From positions 62,001 to 126,000 of the forward strand of contig CAJTYK010000002.1 of the NCBI GenBank assembly GCA_910584285.1: 64,000 nucleotides of DNA, in the 5' to 3' direction. The stretch is from an uncultured Oscillospiraceae bacterium (GTDB lineage: Bacteria; Bacillota; Clostridia; Oscillospirales; Oscillospiraceae). Below, piece after piece: positions 25,078-32,475 of the stretch. Within the stretch, counting starts at the first letter, position 1. Every line of letters starts with the position of its first letter. The position numbers and the translations under genes were made by a program. The notes beneath the pieces were generated by a model. The model was not told the DNA's origin and did no database searches. It saw only the letters and a list, made by a program, of their open reading frames with translations.

Positions 25078-28068
25078 TCAGCCCAGCAGATAGCTATAAT
25101 TCTCATACACGGCGCAGATCAGGCGGCGCAAGCCGTCCTCCAGCCCGCAGCCGGGGTCGGACGCGTCGAACTCCTTCACCCCGCCGGCAAGCCGCACCAG
25201 GGTCTTGTACCCGTCCAGGCGCAGGAAGCCCTGGTTCTCGCTGTGGTCGAAGTCCTCCCTGCTCCAGAACAGGGTGAACTTGTCCCTGTAGGGGGCGCTG
25301 TCGTAGGGGCAGAACACCGCGCAGTTGCCGCACTCGTTGCACATACCGTCCACGTGGACGATCTGCCGCTGGCGCATCCCCTCCACCCGGACGGCCACGT
25401 TGGCCCGGTTGGGGCACACCTCGGCGCAGGTCTCGCACACGGTGGCGCAGCCCAGGCAGCGGATCTCCCCGCAGGAGGCGCAGTCGGTGCACACGTCCCC
25501 CCGCTTGGCCAGGGGGGCGGCGTAGTCGGGATTCACGTTCTTGTCCACGAAGGTATCTGTGTCAAAGTCCTGGATGGCCCGGGCGGCCTTCATGGCCCCG
25601 GCGATGGCCTCCACCACTGTGGCGGGGCCGGTCTGGCCGTCGCCCACCACGTAGACACCCTCCACGCTGGACTCCATCGTCTCCCAGTTTACCACAGCCC
25701 TGCCCCGGTTGTCTACTGCCAGCCCGTTGGCGGTATACAGGGCGGTATCCACCTTCTCCCCCACGGCGGTGATGACGGTGTCGGCAGGCACCTCCACCGT
25801 TTTCCCGGTGTCCACCGGGGAACGGCGGCCGCTGGCGTCGGGGGCGCCCAGCTCCATCACCCGGCAGGTGAGCACACCGTCCTTGACGCCCACGGGTGAG
25901 AGCAGCTCCCGGAACTCCACACCGTCGGCCAGGGCCAGCTCCAGCTCCTCCTGGTCGGCGGGCATATACCGCTTCGTGCGGCGGTATACCAGGGACACCT
26001 TCTTCACGCCGGGGAGGCGCTTGGCCGCCCGGGCGGCGTCCATGGCGGTGTTGCCGCCGCCGATGACGACGACGTTTTCCCCCAGCTCCAAGGTCTCGGG
26101 GGACTTCTTGGCCGCCTCCAGGAAGGCCAGTACGTTGAACTCCTCGCCGTACTCCATCCCGGCGGAGCCCCGCTTCCAGGCGCCCGCCGCCACAATCACA
26201 TGGCCGAACTCGTTCCGCAGGGCCCGGAGATCGCCGATCCGGGTGTTCAGCTTTACCTTTACCCCCATGGCCTCCATCAGCTTCACGTCGTTGTCGATGG
26301 CCTCACCGCTGATGCGGAACTCCGGGATCACGTGGCGGACGATGCCGCCCAGGGCGTCCTTGGCCTCAAAGAGGGTCACGTCCACCCCGGATCGACCCAG
26401 GAAGAAGGCCGCCGCTATGCCCGCCGGCCCGCCGCCCACGATGGCCGCCCGTTTGCCCGCCGGAGCTCCCGGCTTCAGCCTGGGCAGGAGGGAGGCAAAG
26501 CCCCCCTTAGCCGCCTTCAGCTTCTGGGCGCGGATGTACACGCTGTCGTCGTAGGCGTTTCTCATGCACTTGTCCTGGCAGCGGTGGGAGCAGATGGTGC
26601 CGGTGATGAAGGGCAGGGGGTTGCGCCGGGTGATGATGTCCAGGGCCTGCTCGTACTTGCCGGCGTTCACCGCCATCAGATAGGCGGGGATGTCCTGCTC
26701 AATGGGGCAGCCGGAGCGGCAGGGGGCCTGGAAGCAGTCCAGCAGCGGCACCTGTCTGTCCGTCTTGCGGCTGGGGATGGGCTTGACGGGCTTGCGCCAG
26801 TGGGGATCGGCGGGGATGACGTCCACCAGCGCCGCCACCCTCGCGCCGTCCACGCCCTGCCACGCCTCATAACGGATATCCGAGAGCAGGCCGGCGATCT
26901 GGCTGAACCGCTGATAGCCGCCGGGCTTGAGCACGGTGGTGGCCATGGTGACGGGCCAGATGCCCGCGTCGAACAGGCCCCGGATGGAGGCGGCATCCGC
27001 CCCGCCGGAGTAGGAGATGCGCAGCTGTCCGCCGAACTCCTTCGCCAGCATCCCCGCCAGCGACAGGGACAGGGGGTACAGGGAGCGCCCGGACATATAC
27101 ATCTCGCTGGAGGGCAGCTCTCCCGCCGCCACGTCCACCGGGAAGGTGTTGGTGAGCTTCACCCCGAACTCCAGGCCCCGCTCCCGGCACAGCTTCTGGA
27201 GCCGGTGGAACATGGGCACCGCGTCCGCCCATTGCAGGTCCTCCACAAAATGGTGGTCGTCGAACACAATGTAGTCGTAGCCCAGGCTGTCCAGGGTCCT
27301 GCGGGCGAAGTCGTAGCCCAGCAGGGTGGGGTTACACTTGACGTAGGTGTTCAGCCCCTTCTCCGTGATCAGGTAGGTGGCGATGCGCTCGATCTCGTCG
27401 GGGGGGCAGCCGTGGAGGGTGGACTCTGTGATGGAGGCGGACACCCGGGGGGAGACGGACCTCACATAGTCCGCGTCCACCTGCTCAAACCGGCTCAGGT
27501 TGGCCAGCGCCCAGTCCAGGCACTCCTTCCACACCTCGCTGTTGGAGGCGTCCTTCATGCCCTCGATGTATTTGTCAATCTTTTCGCTCCGGATGCCCGC
27601 CAGATCATAGCCCACCGACATATTGAACACAAAGCCGTCGGGATCGCCCAGGCCCAGCTCCTTGGCCAGCAGCTTGCAGGCCCACCAGGCCTTGACGTAT
27701 TCCCCATACGCCTGGGGCACGGTGAGCTCAGTGGACCACTCGCAGTTGTAGCACTCGTCCCCGGCGGTGATGCAGGGCTTGTTCACGCACTTGGACAGCT
27801 CCTCGCCGTCCATGATCTGGACGGTTTTCAGCTCGAAGAACCGGGCCCCGGCGGCATAGGCGGCGATAATGTTCTGGGCCAGCTGGGTGTGGGGGCCGGC
27901 GGCGGGGCCGAAGGGGGTTTCGATCTTCTCCTGGAAGATGGGCAGGGCCTTGTCCCCGGCGCGCTTCACCAGCTTGGACACGCCGAAGATGCTGCCCTGG
28001 GTCTCGTGCTCGGTGAGCACCCAGTCCATCAGCTGGGCAAAGGGCATGGGCCGCATGATGTCGCTCAT
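25078..28068 (-). CDS. ygfK: YgfK-type Fe-S flavoprotein oxidoreductase (putative selenate reductase subunit)
   Basis: A 996-residue protein built in modules: an N-terminal dihydroorotate-dehydrogenase-like barrel (about 1-430), a Fe-S segment CRSGCPIEQD, an FAD/NAD(P)H domain like the small glutamate synthase subunit (GGGPAGIA, then GGGNTAMDAA), and C-terminal ferredoxin clusters (CTDCASCGEIRCLGC, CETCAEVCP, CNECGNCAVFCP). Annotated as a selenate reductase subunit in E. coli, it is now tied to anaerobic purine breakdown. Here it may exchange electrons with the neighbouring molybdenum hydroxylase. The start at 28068 follows GGAGG. It lies between ssnA and the hydroxylase gene. Confidence 0.88.
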   Translation of the reverse strand: MSDIMRPMPFAQLMDWVLTEHETQGSIFGVSKLVKRAGDKALPIFQEKIETPFGPAAGPHTQLAQNIIAAYAAGARFFELKTVQIMDGEELSKCVNKPCITAGDECYNCEWSTELTVPQAYGEYVKAWWACKLLAKELGLGDPDGFVFNMSVGYDLAGIRSEKIDKYIEGMKDASNSEVWKECLDWALANLSRFEQVDADYVRSVSPRVSASITESTLHGCPPDEIERIATYLITEKGLNTYVKCNPTLLGYDFARRTLDSLGYDYIVFDDHHFVEDLQWADAVPMFHRLQKLCRERGLEFGVKLTNTFPVDVAAGELPSSEMYMSGRSLYPLSLSLAGMLAKEFGGQLRISYSGGADAASIRGLFDAGIWPVTMATTVLKPGGYQRFSQIAGLLSDIRYEAWQGVDGARVAALVDVIPADPHWRKPVKPIPSRKTDRQVPLLDCFQAPCRSGCPIEQDIPAYLMAVNAGKYEQALDIITRRNPLPFITGTICSHRCQDKCMRNAYDDSVYIRAQKLKAAKGGFASLLPRLKPGAPAGKRAAIVGGGPAGIAAAFFLGRSGVDVTLFEAKDALGGIVRHVIPEFRISGEAIDNDVKLMEAMGVKVKLNTRIGDLRALRNEFGHVIVAAGAWKRGSAGMEYGEEFNVLAFLEAAKKSPETLELGENVVVIGGGNTAMDAARAAKRLPGVKKVSLVYRRTKRYMPADQEELELALADGVEFRELLSPVGVKDGVLTCRVMELGAPDASGRRSPVDTGKTVEVPADTVITAVGEKVDTALYTANGLAVDNRGRAVVNWETMESSVEGVYVVGDGQTGPATVVEAIAGAMKAARAIQDFDTDTFVDKNVNPDYAAPLAKRGDVCTDCASCGEIRCLGCATVCETCAEVCPNRANVAVRVEGMRQRQIVHVDGMCNECGNCAVFCPYDSAPYRDKFTLFWSREDFDHSENQGFLRLDGYKTLVRLAGGVKEFDASDPGCGLEDGLRRLICAVYENYSYLLG

Positions 28069-28131
28069 TGTAATAACCTCCATAATGATTTAGGGAAGCA
28101 AAGCAAAGCTTTGCGCTTAAAGTTCTTTTTG

Positions 28132-28157
28132 GTTCTTTTTCTTTCAAGAAAAAGAAC
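28132..28157. repeat. Junction palindrome, family A, copy 2
   Basis: Arms GTTCTTTTTCTT and AAGAAAAAGAAC form a perfect palindrome 17 bases after the ssnA stop. The preceding AAAGTTCTTTTTG resembles the sequence before copies 1 and 3. It sits between ssnA and ygfK and may partly separate their expression. Confidence 0.75.
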
Positions 28158-28174
28158 GCCCGGCCGGCGAGGCC

Positions 28175-29515
28175 TCAGTAGCTTCTGCGGTTCAATTTGC
28201 CCCACAATTTCTTTGCCTGCTCCAGGGTCCAGGCGTTGATGGCGTCCTCGTCGATGCCCACGAACTCCCGGTCTTTATACACCACCCTGCCGTTGATGAC
28301 GGTGGTGCGGCAGTTCTTGCCCATCATGCCGAACAGCATATGGCCGTCGATGTTGTCCGCCCCGAAGGGGGTGAAGGGCTTGTAGTCCATGACGATCACA
28401 TCCGCCGCCGCCCCCGGCTCCAACACCCCCAGGGGCTTTTGGAAATACCGGGCGCAGATGGCCGGGTTGTTGCGGAACAGCATCCCCATGGCCTCGCCCC
28501 AGCCCACGTTGGGGTCGCAGGCGTTGTGGCGCTGCATGGGCAGCAGAACCTTCAGGCTCTCCAGCATATCGTGGGTGTAGGCGTCGGTGCCCAGGCCGAT
28601 CAAAATGCCCTTTTCGTACAGCTTCAGCACCGGGGAGCAGCCCACCGCGTTGCCCATGTTGGACTCCGGGTTGTGGCACACCATGGTGTTGGTCTCCTTA
28701 ATGATGTCCATCTCTGCCGGGGAAACGTGGATGCAGTGGCCCAGCATGGTCTTTTCCCCCAAAATGCCGTTGTACAGCAGGCGGTTGATGGGGCGGCAGC
28801 CGTAGTTTTTCAGGGAGTCGTACACGTCGTTCATGCCCTCGGCCACGTGGATGTGGAAGCCGGTCATGCCGTCGTTGGCCTTCACCATCTCCTCGAAGGT
28901 CTTGTCGGAGATGGTGAACAGAGCGTGGCCGCCGAACATGGCCTTGATCATGTCGCTGTCCTCGTGCTTGGCCCAGCGGGCGAAGTCGGCGTTCTCCCGG
29001 ATGGACTGGGCGCACTTTTCCGCCCCGTCCCGCTCGGACACCTCATAGCACAGGCAGGCCCGCATCCCCAGCTCCTGGCACACGTCCTTGATGGCGAACA
29101 GGGAGCCGGGGATCTCGCCGAAGGAGGCGTGGTGGTCAAAAATGGTGGTCACCCCGTCCCGGATGCAGTCCAGCACCGTGGCGTAGGCGCAGGCCCGGGT
29201 GCCGTTTAGGGTGAGGTGGCGGTCGATGTTCCACCACTGGCCGTCCAGCACCTCCAGGAAGTTGGTGGGGGCAAAGCCGTCAATGGCCAGGCCCCGGGCC
29301 AGGCCGCTGTAGATGTGGGTGTGGACGTTGATGAGGCCGGGCATGATCACCCCGCCCCGGGCATCCACAAACTCTGCGTCCGGGTATTTGGCCCGCATGG
29401 CCTTTTGGGTTCCTGTCTCCTTGACGGTATCGCCGTCCAGCGCCACCGCGCCGTCTTCCAGATAGGGGTTGGTGCTGCTCCGGGTGATAAGTCTTCCGTT
29501 TCCGATGATCAGCAT
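28175..29515 (-). CDS. ssnA: Amidohydrolase SsnA
   Basis: A 446-residue metal-dependent amidohydrolase of the guanine/cytosine deaminase-like group. Features are NVHTHIYSG (first metal-binding HxH), HIHVAEGMND, LGHCIHVSP and GLGTDAYTHDM with the catalytic Asp. It is the counterpart of E. coli ssnA, which lies in the same cluster. A purine-derived aminohydrolase role is inferred; the exact substrate is not proven. The ATG at 29515 follows ACGGAGGG. It is the first gene of the block ssnA-ygfK-xdhD-ABC transporter and is transcribed away from the PAS/HTH regulator. Confidence 0.87.
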   Translation of the reverse strand: MLIIGNGRLITRSSTNPYLEDGAVALDGDTVKETGTQKAMRAKYPDAEFVDARGGVIMPGLINVHTHIYSGLARGLAIDGFAPTNFLEVLDGQWWNIDRHLTLNGTRACAYATVLDCIRDGVTTIFDHHASFGEIPGSLFAIKDVCQELGMRACLCYEVSERDGAEKCAQSIRENADFARWAKHEDSDMIKAMFGGHALFTISDKTFEEMVKANDGMTGFHIHVAEGMNDVYDSLKNYGCRPINRLLYNGILGEKTMLGHCIHVSPAEMDIIKETNTMVCHNPESNMGNAVGCSPVLKLYEKGILIGLGTDAYTHDMLESLKVLLPMQRHNACDPNVGWGEAMGMLFRNNPAICARYFQKPLGVLEPGAAADVIVMDYKPFTPFGADNIDGHMLFGMMGKNCRTTVINGRVVYKDREFVGIDEDAINAWTLEQAKKLWGKLNRRSY

Positions 29516-29566
29516 GGGTCTCCCTCCGTTTTTCTTCAAACTTATTTTTTGGCCCCCTGATAATTC

Positions 29567-29595
29567 TTGCAAACGGGGCGGGATGGTGGTATACT
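29567..29595 (+). promoter_or_regulatory. Promoter of the PAS/HTH regulator gene
   Basis: TTGCAA (29567-29572) and TATACT (29590-29595) are 17 bases apart. TGGT and ACCA flank the -10 hexamer, a possible autoregulatory site. The ssnA promoter must lie in the same 115-bp interval, but I see no convincing -10 for it. Confidence 0.7.
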
Positions 29596-29629
29596 AACCA
29601 CACATTTTGAACCAGACGAGGTGGTTGTC

Positions 29630-30271
29630 ATGGATGCGTCCATGCTTGAATTCCTGTTCCGCTTGGCAAAGGCCCTGGCCGCCCAGTTCGGGCCCAGCTG
29701 CGAGATCGTCATACATGACCTGAAATCCAACGACCCGGACAGCTCCATTGTCGCCATCGAAAACGGCCATGTCTCCGGCCGCAAAGTGGGGGACGGGCCT
29801 TCCCACGTGGTGCTGGAGGCGCTGAACAGCGGCGGCATCCCGGAGGATCGGCTGAGCTACCTGGCCAAAACCGCCGACGGCAAGACGCTGAAATCCACCA
29901 CCGTCTACATCCGGGATCCGGATCAGGAGCCCATCGGCATCTTCTCCATCAACTACGACATCACCCTGATGCTGGCCATGGAGGAGGGCCTGCGGCAGTT
30001 CACCGCCCCCAACCAGCCAGAGGAGGCCCCGGAGCCCATCGCCCAGAACGTGTCCGACCTGCTGGACGAACTCATTGAGCAGAGCGTGCGCCGGGTGGGC
30101 AAGCCCGCCGCCCTTATGACCAAGGAGGAGAAGGTGAAAGCCATCGGGTTCCTCAACGACACGGGGGCCTTTCTGATCACCAAGTCGGGGGGACGGGTGT
30201 GCAAATACTTCGGCATCTCCAAGTATACCCTATACAGCTACATTGAGGAAGCCAAAAACGGAACAAAATAA
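29630..30271 (+). CDS. YheO/DauR-type PAS-domain helix-turn-helix regulator
   Basis: A 213-residue protein: a PAS-like sensor domain (about 10-115, with CEIVIHDL and GIFSINYDITL), a linker rich in Glu/Pro, and a C-terminal helix-turn-helix (KEEKVKAI... GRVCKYFGISKYTLYSYI). Members such as DauR and YheO regulate amino acid or nitrogen-compound catabolism, and small ligands are thought to bind the PAS domain. Divergent from ssnA, it is the only regulator in the purine region, so it is the prime candidate to sense purines or a breakdown product. The ATG at 29630 follows GAGGTGG; an upstream TTG lacks a site. Confidence 0.82.
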   Translation: MDASMLEFLFRLAKALAAQFGPSCEIVIHDLKSNDPDSSIVAIENGHVSGRKVGDGPSHVVLEALNSGGIPEDRLSYLAKTADGKTLKSTTVYIRDPDQEPIGIFSINYDITLMLAMEEGLRQFTAPNQPEEAPEPIAQNVSDLLDELIEQSVRRVGKPAALMTKEEKVKAIGFLNDTGAFLITKSGGRVCKYFGISKYTLYSYIEEAKNGTK

Positions 30272-30278
30272 GGGGATC

Positions 30279-30311
30279 ACCGGGCCGGTCGCGTCAACCG
30301 GCCCGGTTTTT
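30279..30311. terminator. Terminator between regulator and permease (convergent)
   Basis: Perfect arms ACCGGGCCGGT and ACCGGCCCGGT enclose a 7-base loop and are followed by TTTTTG on the plus strand. It ends the regulator transcript and abuts the stop of the convergent permease gene. Confidence 0.85.
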
Positions 30312-30312
30312 G

Positions 30313-31656
30313 TCAGTTGCTGGCTTGGGCGGGCTGATCCTTGGGCAGCAGCAGGTTCAGCAGGATTGCCACAATGGCGGTGACGACAATAGGGGAGGCG
30401 CCGAACACGGTGTGCACCCAGGCGGGGAAGCCGGGGCCTTGGAGGGAGCCGGCCACCTGGGTGATGCCCACGCCCAGGGCCACCGACAGACCCACCACCG
30501 CGCTGGAGCGCATGGTGAAGCGTTCGGAGGTGATCATGCGGATGCCGGTCATGGTGATGGTGGCGAATACGGAGATAGTGGCCCCGCCGATGACCGCCTG
30601 GGGGATGGTGGTGAGGATGGCAGACAGCTTGGGCACCAGCCCCGCCACCAGCAGGATCACGGAGGCGAAGGCGAACACCGCTTTGTTGATCACCTTGTTC
30701 ACGGTGACGATGCCCACGTTCTGGCTGTAGGTGGCGGCGGGCAGGCCGCCGAACAGAGCCCCCACGATGGACACTACGCCCTGGGCCACGATGCCGCCGG
30801 ACAGCTCCCGGTCGGTGGGCATACGATCCATGCCGCCCATGGTGGTGGAGGACAGGTCGCCGATGGTCTGCACCGCGTTGATGATGTAAACCACCGCCAG
30901 AGAGATGCAGGCGCTGGCCTCAAATTTCACGCCGAAGTGGAGAGGGGCCGCCAGCTGGAACCACCCCGCCGGCGCCACGGCAGAGAAGTCCACCATGCCC
31001 AGGCACAGGGCCATGATATAGCCCACGATCATGCCCCAGAGGATGGCCCCCAGCTTCAGCACGCCCTTGCCGAAGTTCTGGAGGAGGAGCACCACCGCCA
31101 GGGTCACCAGGGCCACCGCCCAGTTCTTCACTCCGCCGAACTCGGCGCTGCCCGCGCCGCCGGCCATGTACCGCACCGCCGTGGGATACAGGGACAGGCC
31201 GATGGTGAAGATGACGGTGCCGGTGATGAGAGGCGGGAACAGCTTCCGGATCTGCTTGACAAACACGCCAAACAGGATGGCCACGCAGCCGCCCACGATC
31301 TCCGCGCCCAAAATGGTGGGCAGGTCAAACTGGCCGCCGATAGCCAGCAGGGTGGGCACGTAGGCGAAGCTGATGCCCATCACCACCGGCAGGCCGGAGC
31401 CGACGCGGTGCTTGATGGTATAGAGCTGGAGCAGAGTGGCCAGGGCGGTGACGATGAGGGAGACCTGAATCAGCAGGGTGCGGTCGGCGTCGGACAGGGC
31501 GCAGGTGTTGGACACCATGATGGCGGGGGTGATGATGCCCACGATGGCGGCCACCACGTGCTGGAGGCCCAGCGGCACAAGCTGGCCGGGCGCGGGGATA
31601 CCGTCCAGGGAAAAGACGGAGGCCGGAGTCTTGTAGTCCGGTTTGGACTGCTGCAT
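30313..31656 (-). CDS. NCS2-family xanthine/uracil permease
   Basis: A 447-residue polytopic membrane protein with about 12-14 hydrophobic segments. NCS2 family marks are GLQHVV near residue 30, the NAVQTIGDLSSTT region of TM8, and the QNVGIVTVNK motif of TM10 (position of the family's QNxGxxxxT signature). The family moves purines or uracil with H+ or Na+. Beside the purine cluster it most likely imports xanthine, hypoxanthine or urate. It has its own promoter (31710-31738), and its 45-base leader is too short for a purine riboswitch. Confidence 0.88.
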   Translation of the reverse strand: MQQSKPDYKTPASVFSLDGIPAPGQLVPLGLQHVVAAIVGIITPAIMVSNTCALSDADRTLLIQVSLIVTALATLLQLYTIKHRVGSGLPVVMGISFAYVPTLLAIGGQFDLPTILGAEIVGGCVAILFGVFVKQIRKLFPPLITGTVIFTIGLSLYPTAVRYMAGGAGSAEFGGVKNWAVALVTLAVVLLLQNFGKGVLKLGAILWGMIVGYIMALCLGMVDFSAVAPAGWFQLAAPLHFGVKFEASACISLAVVYIINAVQTIGDLSSTTMGGMDRMPTDRELSGGIVAQGVVSIVGALFGGLPAATYSQNVGIVTVNKVINKAVFAFASVILLVAGLVPKLSAILTTIPQAVIGGATISVFATITMTGIRMITSERFTMRSSAVVGLSVALGVGITQVAGSLQGPGFPAWVHTVFGASPIVVTAIVAILLNLLLPKDQPAQASN

Positions 31657-31709
31657 GAGGGGTTCCTCCTTACTTTTTTTGAGCTATAAAAAATTTATTT
31701 CATGATTTG

Positions 31710-31738
31710 AGTATAGCCCATTTTTGCCGGGATTTCAA
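31710..31738 (-). promoter_or_regulatory. Promoter of the NCS2 permease gene
   Basis: TTGAAA (31733-31738) and TATACT (31710-31715) are 17 bases apart on the minus strand. The -10 TATACT is the same as that of the divergent PAS regulator. Confidence 0.78.
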
Positions 31739-31833
31739 GGAAGAAAACCGCGCCGGGCCGCCAAAATCCGGCCCCGGTTTTTGTGGAGATTTCACAAAAA
31801 GTTTGTCCGCCAAACAAAAAGTCAGAAGCAACA

Positions 31834-31880
31834 GCGCCGCCGAACCCTCCCGCCCACAGGCGGGAGGATCCGGCGGCGCC
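31834..31880 (-). terminator. Terminator of ridA
   Basis: A two-part stem (GCGCCGCCG with CGGCGGCGC outside, CCTCCCGCC with GGCGGGAGG inside, AA/AT bulge) is followed on the minus strand by TTGCTTCTGACTTTTTG. It lies between ridA and the permease promoter. Confidence 0.8.
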
Positions 31881-31901
31881 GTAATACCGTTGGAATCTGA
31901 T

Positions 31902-32276
31902 TTATTTGACAGCGATGGCCTCGACCTCAAACAGTGCCCCCTTGGGCAGGGCCGCCACCTGCACGCAGGAGCGGGCGGGGGCCTCGCCGGGGAAGTACTT
32001 GGCATAGATGGCGTTGATGGCGGCGAAGTCGTTGATGTCCGCCAGGAACACGGTGGTTTTCACCACATCTGCGCAGGTCATCCCCGCGGCGGCCAGCACT
32101 GCGGACAGGTTGTCCAGGGCCTGGGTGGCCTGGGCCTCCACCCCCTGGGGCAGCTCGCCGGTGGCGGGGATCAGGCCCAGCTGGCCGGAGGTGTACAGCG
32201 TATTGCCCGCCAGCTTGGCATGGCAGTAGGGCCCAACGGCCGCGGGGGCGTTGGACGCGGTAATGGTCTGGTTCAT
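31902..32276 (-). CDS. ridA: RidA-family enamine/imine deaminase
   Basis: A 124-residue RidA/YjgF protein. Conserved segments are SGQLGLIP, the central KTTVFLADINDF and ARSCVQVAALPKG, which holds the Arg that binds the substrate carboxylate. RidA hydrolyses 2-aminoacrylate and related enamines before they damage PLP enzymes. In this region the diaminopropionate lyase YgeX, and possibly the PatB/MalY-type lyase next to it, produce 2-aminoacrylate, giving RidA an obvious job. It has its own promoter and terminator, so expression can be independent of both. Confidence 0.92.
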   Translation of the reverse strand: MNQTITASNAPAAVGPYCHAKLAGNTLYTSGQLGLIPATGELPQGVEAQATQALDNLSAVLAAAGMTCADVVKTTVFLADINDFAAINAIYAKYFPGEAPARSCVQVAALPKGALFEVEAIAVK

Positions 32277-32308
32277 GGGAAGTCCTCCTTCACAAAATAG
32301 ATGGGTCC

Positions 32309-32336
32309 ATTATACCGCGAAAACCTAAAAAATCAA
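32309..32336 (-). promoter_or_regulatory. Promoter of ridA
   Basis: TTGATT (32331-32336) and a perfect TATAAT (32309-32314) are 16 bases apart on the minus strand, 32 bases before the ridA start codon at 32276. Confidence 0.75.
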
Positions 32337-32475
32337 TAGGTATCCTGAATTATTTTTTGGGCCGCACCAGGCAGACGATCCTTTTCTCTTGCGCCAATAT
32401 GCCAGCGCCCCGCTGCTGGGGCCAAACGCGCAAAGCCAGCAGAGCAAAACGTCAGCGAGCTTCAAGCTGGCGGGT

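Noticed and set aside
31657..31709. Purine riboswitch before the NCS2 permease
   Set aside because: The promoter leaves a leader of only about 45 bases, too short for the aptamer, and no purine-aptamer core is seen.
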